DNA of 64,000 nucleotides from Saprospiraceae bacterium (GTDB lineage Bacteria > Bacteroidota > Bacteroidia > Chitinophagales > Saprospiraceae), in NCBI GenBank assembly GCA_016713025.1, contig JADJPZ010000004.1, positions 3,635,001 to 3,699,000 of the forward strand, given 5' to 3'. The position numbers and the translations under genes were made by a program. Numbering within the stretch: position 1 is the first letter of the stretch; each line of letters opens with the position of its first letter. Positions 25,829 to 34,800 of this stretch are shown one piece after another. A model generated the notes under the pieces. The model was not told where the DNA came from, searched no databases, and saw only the letters and a list, made by a program, of their open reading frames with translations.

Positions 25829-27652
25829 TCACTTTCGCTCCAACATAAATTTGTGATCAGCCAGTACCGATAAATAATAGGTAAGACTCGCCGTGCCATC
25901 CATCGTTGGTTCATTGGTGGAGTAGTCACCGTAGTCATCGTGATACACACATAGATCTGATTGAAAAGGTGCATATTCATCTTCATCAATAAGCGTCAGG
26001 CCTATGAGGCTTTTGAATATGTGTGTGTATACAGGACCATCTACCAGTCCTCCGTCAATAGGAAATCGGTTTTTTACAGTAAATGATGAGTGTGGATCTA
26101 CCGGAGTATCGGTGCCTATGGGAAAACCCACTATCATAGACGTACCCCATGGATTACAACCGAACAACCAATCCCTGAGCGATGCTTCCATTTCGCAATA
26201 TTTTGTATCACCAGTGAGCTGGTGGTAAAGCCGCATTTGCGTCATGGCAGCTACATTGAGATTGTTGGAGCACCATATAAACGGAACTCCCATTTTAAAA
26301 CCATTTTTTTCACCCCGCTCATAAATGGCGTCCAGTCCTTTTTTCATATGACTGATAAATCTTGTTTTGATGATAGAATCCCGGGAAGCTGCAGCAATAT
26401 GATAGTGTCCCAGATTCAAAAATGGATACCACTGATAGTGTCTGGCATGGTTAAAGATCATCCATGGTGTTGCCGGCTCAAGGTCGCCCCAATAAATGGC
26501 ATCCTTTAAATAGGCATCTTCATTCGTAAGTTCGTAAAGTTGGACAGCGGCGAGTTCCAGATCGTCCACATAGTTATCCTCTTCATAAAAGTAAGGTGCC
26601 TTGATAGAGACAGTCTGACTGACACCTAAGTCTGATTTTGCGAATTGATAGGCATCTCCCGCTTTTTTGGATAGTTTTTGGCAAAAATCAGGATAGTAAG
26701 TTTTCAAAGTCGAGGCACCCAGTGCAAATGTGGAAGCAAATTTTGCAGCTGAAGAAGAAACTCCGGTGCTTCTGTTTTTATGCTTGCTAAAACTTTGCTG
26801 TTTGCCTGTGATAAAGTACACAGGCCTTTGTTTTCCACGACCGTAATCCACTTTGTCATCTGTAGGAAGCCTGAAGCCGGCGTGGTCCCTGTCGTCAGCG
26901 ATCTGATTGAACATCACTCCATAAGAAGGATTCATTCTATCTAGCCAGTCAAGGCCCCATTTAGCTTCATCGAGTATGTCGGGAATTCCATTTTGCCCTT
27001 CCATTCCATTTGCGTCATGTTTATCTGAAAAAGCTTTTGGGTTTTGCTGATACGCAAAAAGCATCTGATATGTGGCATTAGCTGAAGTGGTCACATACTG
27101 CAGATAATCAGATGCATCATGCCATCCACCTGTTACATTGATATATGTCGAATCCAGCGAAGGATGCCCTACTATAAACCCATCATGTGTATGGCACGAA
27201 TCTTTGAGGAAAGGGTTATAACCACATCGCTGCTGCCGCATATATTTAATAACAAAATCTGCCGCCCCATTATAGACATCATCAGAGATCCTGAATTTGG
27301 GTGACTTTATGTTTTCTGATTGGAGATAGTATTCGCCGGGCACATTAAACTCTGAAAAATTCAACCTGTAAACTGCTTTAAATGCGGAATATGACCCGCT
27401 GGTTGTTATAAGTTTACTTTTATGGACTACTTTTTTTGAAAGTACTTCCACTATTTCAAAGCTTTTTGGTCTTTCCTTGCTCATGGATACAATGACTGCT
27501 ACTTTGATACTTTTTTCAGTATAACCCAATTGGTTTACTCTGATCCAGGAAGAAGCATCTGAAGTTAAAACTGGTGTTTGTGTTTGTAGGCTTGCCCAGG
27601 TCTTATCAAGACTTAAGATTATAAAAATTGAAAAAAATATATATCTTTCCAT
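25829..27652 (-). CDS. Glycoside hydrolase family 9 (endoglucanase-like)
   Basis: Secreted enzyme of 607 residues acting on beta-1,4-glucans by family. A signal peptide (about 1-20) is followed by a CelD_N Ig-like domain (WIRVNQLGYTEKSIKVAVIVS, about 36-122) and the (alpha/alpha)6 GH9 domain. Catalytic-base aspartates are Asp179 and Asp182 in GGWHDASDY, and the acid is Glu581 in YSTNEPTMD. NPWGTSMIVGFP is also typical. There is no CBM or T9SS sorting domain. It is a single gene, not in a polysaccharide utilisation locus with SusC/D. Confidence 0.92.
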   Translation of the reverse strand: MERYIFFSIFIILSLDKTWASLQTQTPVLTSDASSWIRVNQLGYTEKSIKVAVIVSMSKERPKSFEIVEVLSKKVVHKSKLITTSGSYSAFKAVYRLNFSEFNVPGEYYLQSENIKSPKFRISDDVYNGAADFVIKYMRQQRCGYNPFLKDSCHTHDGFIVGHPSLDSTYINVTGGWHDASDYLQYVTTSANATYQMLFAYQQNPKAFSDKHDANGMEGQNGIPDILDEAKWGLDWLDRMNPSYGVMFNQIADDRDHAGFRLPTDDKVDYGRGKQRPVYFITGKQQSFSKHKNRSTGVSSSAAKFASTFALGASTLKTYYPDFCQKLSKKAGDAYQFAKSDLGVSQTVSIKAPYFYEEDNYVDDLELAAVQLYELTNEDAYLKDAIYWGDLEPATPWMIFNHARHYQWYPFLNLGHYHIAAASRDSIIKTRFISHMKKGLDAIYERGEKNGFKMGVPFIWCSNNLNVAAMTQMRLYHQLTGDTKYCEMEASLRDWLFGCNPWGTSMIVGFPIGTDTPVDPHSSFTVKNRFPIDGGLVDGPVYTHIFKSLIGLTLIDEDEYAPFQSDLCVYHDDYGDYSTNEPTMDGTASLTYYLSVLADHKFMLERK

Positions 27653-27781
27653 GGCCGGTTAACTCATACTAAAATTTCCAAATGATAATCTATTACAAAG
27701 ATATCATTAATTGATGATGTTTAGTATGGAAGCCTTGAGACATAAGAAAATTATACTTTCTTTCAAATCGATCATTTGCGG

Positions 27782-28525
27782 TTAATACCTCACATCCCAG
27801 TAAGGATTTCTACGACCCTGAACACTCAGATTGATGTGCTTCTTTTTGCGTGAGTAAAACTCTGCATATAATATTGATTTGCCTTTTATTTTTTGCGGTA
27901 TGGGTAGTACCACTGGCTTTTGTGGGGCCATATCGACTTTTGTAGCTACAATATTGACATCATCATCATTAAAGTCCAGGGCAAGTATCATGCCTGGCAA
28001 CCCTGAAAATCCTTCCGGGCCACTCATCACTGGTATCTTATCAGTAAACCAAGCGTGGATGACGACATTATTGACTGTGTCCTTCGTTTCGGCTTTCATA
28101 CACACGTATCCTTCGATGTCTTTCAGCTCATTGAGTATCTTCCACTTCATTTTTGGGATTTCATCTTCTATGATATATTTTTTGCCTAGCAGGATCCTGA
28201 TGTCTTTTGTTTTTTTGCCGATATGATCTCTTATAAATATATCTTCTTCTTCATCCCAGGAATAGCCATAATTTTCGGTCTTTTCTTTGCGAATGTAGGT
28301 GCTTCCTTCCTTATTGAATGTCAAAATAAAATCTTCACCTTTATTTTCACTTTCATTTCCCCAGGACAGTTTTATTCTGTCCTTTTCTTCCTGAGAAAGG
28401 AAAGGCATTTTGGTCACTATATTTACCCAGTGATATTTTCTATTGAAAGTGATGGTACCCTCCTGTCCTGAAAGCAGGGCATTCGTCAGGAAAAATAATA
28501 AACAAAAGTTTATAATCCGTAACAT
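27782..28525 (-). CDS. GLPGLI family protein
   Basis: A 247-residue exported protein with a signal peptide (INFCLLFFLTNALLSGQ). The family-naming motif appears as SGLPGMILALDF. The family is restricted to Bacteroidota and has no assigned role, but is very often encoded beside a TonB-type outer-membrane barrel, as here (28581-31406, upstream in the same direction, 55 bases apart). Probably periplasmic and functionally linked to that receptor. Confidence 0.88.
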   Translation of the reverse strand: MLRIINFCLLFFLTNALLSGQEGTITFNRKYHWVNIVTKMPFLSQEEKDRIKLSWGNESENKGEDFILTFNKEGSTYIRKEKTENYGYSWDEEEDIFIRDHIGKKTKDIRILLGKKYIIEDEIPKMKWKILNELKDIEGYVCMKAETKDTVNNVVIHAWFTDKIPVMSGPEGFSGLPGMILALDFNDDDVNIVATKVDMAPQKPVVLPIPQKIKGKSILYAEFYSRKKKHINLSVQGRRNPYWDVRY

Positions 28526-28580
28526 TTGAAGTATTTTTTATTTTGATTAAATAATTTTATTCAATTTCCGTTTACCGGAA

Positions 28581-31406
28581 TCACCAGAATTCATTTCTTG
28601 TCACAGTGGATTTCATACCTTTGATATTGTAGGAGAATGACAACATCAGATACCTTGCCAATGACGGTGTCCTGGAATCAAACACCCGCGAAACCGAAGT
28701 AGATTGGGAAATCTGTATATTTTTGTTTAATGCATCATACAGTGAAAGGCGCAACTCTCCCTTGTTGCCTTTCAAAAACTGGCGATATACTGACAAATTG
28801 ATAATAGGAATGTTTTGCTCAATTCCGAATCTTTCATTTTTAAAGATGGAGTGTCTTAATGTAGAGTTCCAAAACCACCCTTTTGCAAAATTGGTGTTGA
28901 TGTCAAGGCTGTAGTTCTGATTTACAATATTCTGATTTTGAGTGGTATTGATATCATACTCTGTAGCACTGAATGATAGATCGGCCCTTAGGTAGATAGC
29001 TGTTTTTTGGGTAGGAGTGAAGTCGATGTTAGCTCCGGGTGCCCACCTTACTGTATTTGTATTGTTAAGGATATTGTTTACAAAGGCAAAGCTTTGTCCA
29101 CCTGATCTCCCAAGACGCGTTCCCATTTTGATTTTGTTTCTGATGATGGGAAAATTTAAATTAATATTACTCCATATTTGATCGCCGCCAGTGTAATTGA
29201 CGGGCTTTGATCTCGTAATGAGATTTTGATCCACAGATTGCTGCTGTATGATCTGATCTTCAAAGTAAGTATAAGAGACATTAAAACTTATTCTTATGGC
29301 ATTGGCTGGCCATGAGTGATTGAACCACACCCCAGTTCTGTGATTGAGTGTGGGTACAAGGTTTGGATTACCTTCAGTAATAAACAGTGGATTGGAAAAA
29401 TCTACTACCGGAAGTAGGTTTTCTATGCTGGGTTCAGATGCATTGATGCCATAATCGAGATTGAGCCAGGTGTTGCGTGTAAGACTTCCTGAAAATTCGG
29501 CATAAGGCAACCATTGATAAAAACTATTGTCCACTTTTCCTTTAAAAAGAGTCGCTTCCGGAGATTGGTAACTACCATCAAGGTCAAAAGTCTGATAAGC
29601 CAGACCTCCGGTAAAATTGAACCCCTTGTGAGAAAAAGTCATTGATGTTCCAGTCCTTTGATTCAGTATGGAGTTTTCATAAATACGACTCAGAAGATTA
29701 TTTTGTATGAGTCTGAGATCTGTCTGATTCTGATCATTGACAGTCCTGAATCCGTTTTCATGGCGTGAACTGAGATTATAGAAAATTTTCCAGAAGAGTT
29801 TTTTGCTTAAAGGCTCACTAAAGATGGCATTGGCCTTGATCACGTATTTGTCAAGTTGATCATCATTAAATTGCCTTAGATTTCGTGTACTATCCTGTGC
29901 ACCGATGTTGCTAAAAAATATATTGTCAGAAAATCTCTTTTGGTCTTCTGTTATGTCTGTTTTAAGGTAAGAACCATTGATTCCAAAAGTTCTGCCTGCT
30001 TTTCTGAACTTTTTTCTGAGTAGTAAAGAAGTATTGAGCAATCTTCCCGAAAGGTCTGACGTATTATCATAACTACTGCGGCTGGTGGTCAGTTCGCCAT
30101 CTCTTTTTAAAGATGTATTACCTGATTGGGCTGTTTCAGTATTTACTACCGCAATGTCAGCGGTGACGATTGCTGTTAGGAAACTGTCTATGTCATACTG
30201 ATATTTTGTTTCGGCCCTGTGGTTGATGCTGTTCTTATCCTGGTTATCTATACGGGCATTATCAAGAAAAAATCCGGACAGAAAAGATCTGGAGTCAGAA
30301 AAAGTGGTACGTTCATTTCCTGTATTTTGAAAAAAATATCTTCCGGCAAATTTGTTTTTTTTATGGTCATAGTTATAGTTGACACCACCCATTATGTTGG
30401 TAGGAAAACCACCACTATTGCCGGAAAAAAAAGCTTCGCTTACTTTGTTTTCCAAACCTGAGCTACCTCCACCATAAAAGTAACGGACAAAACCACCACC
30501 AAAACCGTAGTCATATTCACCATTGTCATCCCAGGAGTTGGAGCCCATAAAATCCTGATAATCATCCCATGAGAGTCCGTTTCTGCCAGTATTGTTGGCT
30601 ACACCGACAAACGAAAACTGATTTTTTTTATCAAATTTATTATAATTGCCTTTAAGTTCGCCACGACTGTCAGAACCACCTCCTGCAGTTACTTTTCCGA
30701 ATCCTCCATTCTTAAATTCTTCTTTGAGCTCGATATTCATAGTTTTTTCCTGTGATGCGGTTGATTTTCCTGTGAGTACCGCTTCTTCATTCTTTTTATC
30801 AAATACCTGCACCTTTGAGACACCCTCAGCAGGAAGATTCTTAATTGCAAACTTTGGGTCTTCACTAAAAAATGTTTTACCATCTACAGTAAGTTTGCTT
30901 ATATCCTTTCCATCGGCTTGCAAAGCACCATCCTGATTCACTTCTATACCAGGTAATCTTTTGAGCAAATCTTCCAATGTGGAACCTTGTGGTACTTTAA
31001 ACTGGCTGGCATCGTACTCCACGGTATCGCCCCGCAATTTAAGCGGTGCTTTGGCTTCTTTGATGACAATCTCCATCAGCTCCTTTGCTATTTCATACAT
31101 CATGATAGTGCCCAGATCTATTTTGTTTTTGCCTTCATAGGATACATTGATAGTCAGTGGAAAATATCCCAGATATGATGTCTTTATGATACAGGATTTT
31201 TCTGTTATGGATTTGAACTCAAAATGCCCGTTCAGGTCAGTTTGTGTGTATTCAATCAGGATAGAATCTGTGTCCATGAGCATGACAGTAGCGGCCACAA
31301 GGGGACCATTGATAGTATCTTTGATAGTGCCTTTCACTTCATACTTCTGAGCCCACGAAATCTGTAAAAAAGACATGGTGATGAGTACAGCAGTAATTAT
31401 CTTCAT
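28581..31406 (-). CDS. Outer-membrane beta-barrel protein with carboxypeptidase-like N domain
   Basis: A 941-residue protein. Signal peptide (ITAVLITMSFLQISWAQ), then a carboxypeptidase-regulatory-like beta sandwich (VKGTIKDTINGPLVAATVML..., about 24-110). A plug-like segment follows (VPQGSTLEDLLKRLPGIEVN, about 136-230), then a long barrel rich in alternating aromatic strands and glycine/asparagine turns, ending in aromatic residues (NEFW). It is of the TonB-dependent-receptor-like OMP_b-brl_3 class, without an obvious TonB box and without a SusD partner. It likely forms an operon with the GLPGLI gene that follows. Confidence 0.88.
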   Translation of the reverse strand: MKIITAVLITMSFLQISWAQKYEVKGTIKDTINGPLVAATVMLMDTDSILIEYTQTDLNGHFEFKSITEKSCIIKTSYLGYFPLTINVSYEGKNKIDLGTIMMYEIAKELMEIVIKEAKAPLKLRGDTVEYDASQFKVPQGSTLEDLLKRLPGIEVNQDGALQADGKDISKLTVDGKTFFSEDPKFAIKNLPAEGVSKVQVFDKKNEEAVLTGKSTASQEKTMNIELKEEFKNGGFGKVTAGGGSDSRGELKGNYNKFDKKNQFSFVGVANNTGRNGLSWDDYQDFMGSNSWDDNGEYDYGFGGGFVRYFYGGGSSGLENKVSEAFFSGNSGGFPTNIMGGVNYNYDHKKNKFAGRYFFQNTGNERTTFSDSRSFLSGFFLDNARIDNQDKNSINHRAETKYQYDIDSFLTAIVTADIAVVNTETAQSGNTSLKRDGELTTSRSSYDNTSDLSGRLLNTSLLLRKKFRKAGRTFGINGSYLKTDITEDQKRFSDNIFFSNIGAQDSTRNLRQFNDDQLDKYVIKANAIFSEPLSKKLFWKIFYNLSSRHENGFRTVNDQNQTDLRLIQNNLLSRIYENSILNQRTGTSMTFSHKGFNFTGGLAYQTFDLDGSYQSPEATLFKGKVDNSFYQWLPYAEFSGSLTRNTWLNLDYGINASEPSIENLLPVVDFSNPLFITEGNPNLVPTLNHRTGVWFNHSWPANAIRISFNVSYTYFEDQIIQQQSVDQNLITRSKPVNYTGGDQIWSNINLNFPIIRNKIKMGTRLGRSGGQSFAFVNNILNNTNTVRWAPGANIDFTPTQKTAIYLRADLSFSATEYDINTTQNQNIVNQNYSLDINTNFAKGWFWNSTLRHSIFKNERFGIEQNIPIINLSVYRQFLKGNKGELRLSLYDALNKNIQISQSTSVSRVFDSRTPSLARYLMLSFSYNIKGMKSTVTRNEFW

Positions 31407-31575
31407 CTGGTGGGAATTTAGATTGTTGAATTATTGATTGTAAAGGTATATGTATATTTTTTGTACAAATATGTTGCATATGTTTTTAACATAATTTTAA
31501 TCTTATCCTGAATTTGTTAAATAATTTTTTGTTGAAATTTTAACTAACGATAGCAATAATATTCTTAAAACTGCT

Positions 31576-31583
31576 TATCTTTG
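31576..31583 (+). promoter_or_regulatory. Putative -7 box for tRNA-Met
   Basis: TATCTTTG, a perfect TAnnTTTG, ends 16 bases before the tRNA. No convincing TTG lies at the expected -33 distance. Confidence 0.5.
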
Positions 31584-31599
31584 CGGCCGTTTTAATCAT

Positions 31600-31673
31600 G
31601 GCGTGGTAGCTCAGCTGGTTAGAGCGCGCGATTCATAATCGCGAGGTCGGCGGATCATGCCCGCCTCACGCTA
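31600..31673 (+). tRNA. tRNA-Met (anticodon CAT), elongator type
   Basis: A 74-base cloverleaf. Acceptor GGCGTGG pairs with TCACGCT (two G-U pairs), D arm GCTCAGCTGGTTAGAGC, anticodon stem GCGAT/ATCGC around loop TCATAAT region with CAT, and T arm GGCGG/CCGCC. Discriminator is A, and CA follows it, so CCA is not fully encoded. It lacks the initiator features (no C1-A72 mismatch, no three G-C anticodon pairs). A tRNA-Ile with modified CAT anticodon cannot be fully excluded. The T loop is unusual: ATCATGC, with A54 and T58 in place of T54 and A58. Confidence 0.93.
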
Positions 31674-31677
31674 CAAA

Positions 31678-31708
31678 AAGAGCCTTCAAAAATGAAGGCT
31701 CTTTTCTT
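31678..31708 (+). terminator. Terminator of tRNA-Met
   Basis: AAGAGCCTTCA and TGAAGGCTCTT form a perfect 11-bp stem with AAAA loop, followed by TTCTTTT, directly after the tRNA 3' end. Confidence 0.85.
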
Positions 31709-31798
31709 TTAGAGTCAGTATTTTTAACATTTACCCCAGCCAGAAAATCATAAAAATAATTCCCCACTAAACTACACTAATTTGATGGTAAAATGAGT

Positions 31799-31806
31799 TA
31801 TCTTTG
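31799..31806 (+). promoter_or_regulatory. Putative -7 box for the alpha-2-macroglobulin gene
   Basis: TATCTTTG lies 15 bases before the ATG at 31822, implying a very short leader. TTTG at 31781-31784 is only 14 bases upstream, shorter than the usual ~19. Confidence 0.45.
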
Positions 31807-31821
31807 GACAAATATTTACCA

Positions 31822-34800
31822 ATGAAAAACCTCACTTGCCTTACTGTTTTATTATTGCTTTTGGTGGTCTCCTGCAAGTCAAAAAAGTCTTCCGACGACC
31901 TTCTCAATGTTGCTAAAGATCAGGAACTGCTTGATCAGTACTTTATGGCAGCTACTGCCGGTATGATATCATCTTCGGATGACCTGAAGTATGTGTTGAA
32001 AGAACCTCTGACAGATGCTGTACAGGAAAGTGATCTCCAGGATGTCATATCTTTGTCTCCTGCGGTATCAGGAAAAGTTACATTGTCCAATCATACAGTT
32101 CTGACTTTCACACCTGCTGCTCCTCTCAAATCAGGCGAAACATATACCGTCTCCCTGAATTTGAAATCTCTTGACAGCAAAAAATACGAAAACATACAGT
32201 ATCAGATCAAAACATTTGCTCAGGATATCAAGGTGGACAGAGAAGGATTTGAAATCAATGATGATGGTACTATCTCATTGTTTGCAGGAATCAAAACTGC
32301 AGATAAAGTTACTGCTGAACAAATAAAAACCTGCTTCGTCACACCAGAAGTTACAGCAGAGGTCACAGAGAGATCGCCAACAGATTTTCTGGCAGCTTTC
32401 AGGTTGCCAAAATCAGCAGGAAGGGAGACAAAAATCCTCTGGAACGGACAATCCATAGGTGCTGAAATCAAAGGTGAAATACCGTTTTTTGACTATGATG
32501 CCAAAAGCCTTAGTGTGGTACATACCCACCATCAGGCTGTCGAAAAGACATTCAATATATATTTCTCGCAACGGCTCAATAAACAACAAGACCTTACAGG
32601 CTTGCTGAAAGTGAAAGATGACAATGTATCCTACAAAATAAATAATCACATTCTAACCATTTTTTTGAGTGATGTACGAGATGCTGATAAAATAAACATC
32701 AGTCTTAACAAAAATATCAAGTCTGTCGAAGGTAAATCGCTATCACAAGATCAAACCTTTGAGATCAGTACTTTTACTGACAAACCCGATGCTCAGTTTG
32801 TAAGTGACGGCAATTATTTTCCTTCTGAAGGTGATTTTAAAATTCCTATAAAAACCCGTGCTATCAATGCACTCAGAATCGTTGTGATAGAAATCAAACA
32901 GGAAAATGTCTTGCATTATCTGGCATGGCAATCACTCTCCTACTCTGATTACTACAATATCAGAATGTATGGAAAGCCTGTATATGATCAGATAGTACCC
33001 CTTAATGATGGTCTCAGAGACAATGAAGGATGGACGGTGCACGGTATCGATCTTACAGCAAAAATCAAAAAAAATCCGGGAAGTATTTATCATATTTCCA
33101 TGGATTTTGGTCCTGAAAATACCACCATCGGATGTAAAAACAGTCTGACAAAATATAAAGTCAACTCCAAAATTCCAAATAATGAGTTTTTTGAATTAAG
33201 AGACAATTACTACGAGGATTCTCATTACTATTATGAAGATTACAACTGGGAGGAAAATGCCGACCCATGTAAGCTGGCTTATTATATGTATCGAGATCCG
33301 GTGCAAAGGATGTTTATTTGTTCAGATTATGCTGTGATTGCCAAAAAAGCAGGAAATACCTATCATATCGCACTCAGCAAACTGCTTGACCTGAGCCAGG
33401 TTTCAGATGCTGAGGTCACATTGTATAGTCTTCAAGCCGAAAAAATAGCCTCAGCAAAGACCAACAGCAATGGTTTTGTAGATTTTAAAAATATCAAAGG
33501 CGAAGCAGCGGTATTGAAGATTGTGAAGGGAACTCAACAGACCTATCTTGCGCTAGACCCCAATCAAAGCAATTCGCTCACGGAGTTTGACATTGCAGGC
33601 GAACGGTCAGAGATCGAAACCGAGTTTTTTGCTTATACTGACAGAGACGTATGGCGACCCGGTGACAGTATCTATGTTGACCTGATGATCAACAAAGCTC
33701 AAACTACCCTACCCGCCGGAATGCCTGTTGTTATGACTTTTTTTGATACAGAAAACATGGTCGTGGACGAGCAGATTCGCCAGATAAATACAGACAAAAA
33801 CCTGATTCATAGTTTTACACTACATACTTCTGTGTCCGCAAAAACAGGATTGTACCGATGTGTTTTCCAGATCGGACCCAAAAAAGTCAGAAAAAATATC
33901 AGAATTGAGACCATCAAACCCAATACTGCCGAAGTGTTATATACTTTTACCGGCATCTCAGATAATACGATCTATACTGATAAAATTTCAGGATCTATAC
34001 AAGTAAAATATCTCACAGGGTTTGAAGTGGGCAATGCCAAAGTTACTGCCAATGCCAGAGTCAGAAAGATATCACAGCCATTCGGAGATTACCGCGACTA
34101 CAATTTTGATGTACTCGATAATGAAATAACTGACAACAATATCTCTATACTGAATACTCAAACCAATGATAATGGTACGGCTACATTTGCCGGAAGTCAG
34201 GATATGAAAAATTACAATTGCCCACTCAATGTATCCATAGAAACAGAAACCGCACTCCCTGGTGGCGGCACCAATAAAGAAGGGAAATCCATCAAAGTAT
34301 ATCCTTTCGCCACTTACATTGGTGCGAAAAGAAAAGATGGCACAGGATGGGCAGGCAATCATACTTTTACTGAAAACATAGAAGTATCTTTGGTTAATGT
34401 CAATAATCGTGGAAAACTGCACAATCAAAGTAATAACATCTCTTATCAGATTCAGAAGCATGTAGAATCCTGGTGGGTTGACAAATACAGACTGAGATCA
34501 GCAGGAAATTTTGTCAATGCCGAATACTGGCAGGACGTGGATGATGGCTCTGTATCTATCACAGGAAAAGGTAAAATCACCTTACCTAAAGGATCACTGG
34601 ATAAAGGAGCCTACAAGATGACCATCACAGACGAAAGCTCCGGTCACCGCACTCAGACTTATTTTACTGTCTATGATGGAGTAGAGTCTATACCAGGGGC
34701 TCAACCCTACATTACTGAATTCGAATCTGACAAAGATGCCTATAAAACAGGAGAAACGATCAAATTAAAAATGCCCGAAATAGAAGATGCCAAAGTGCTG

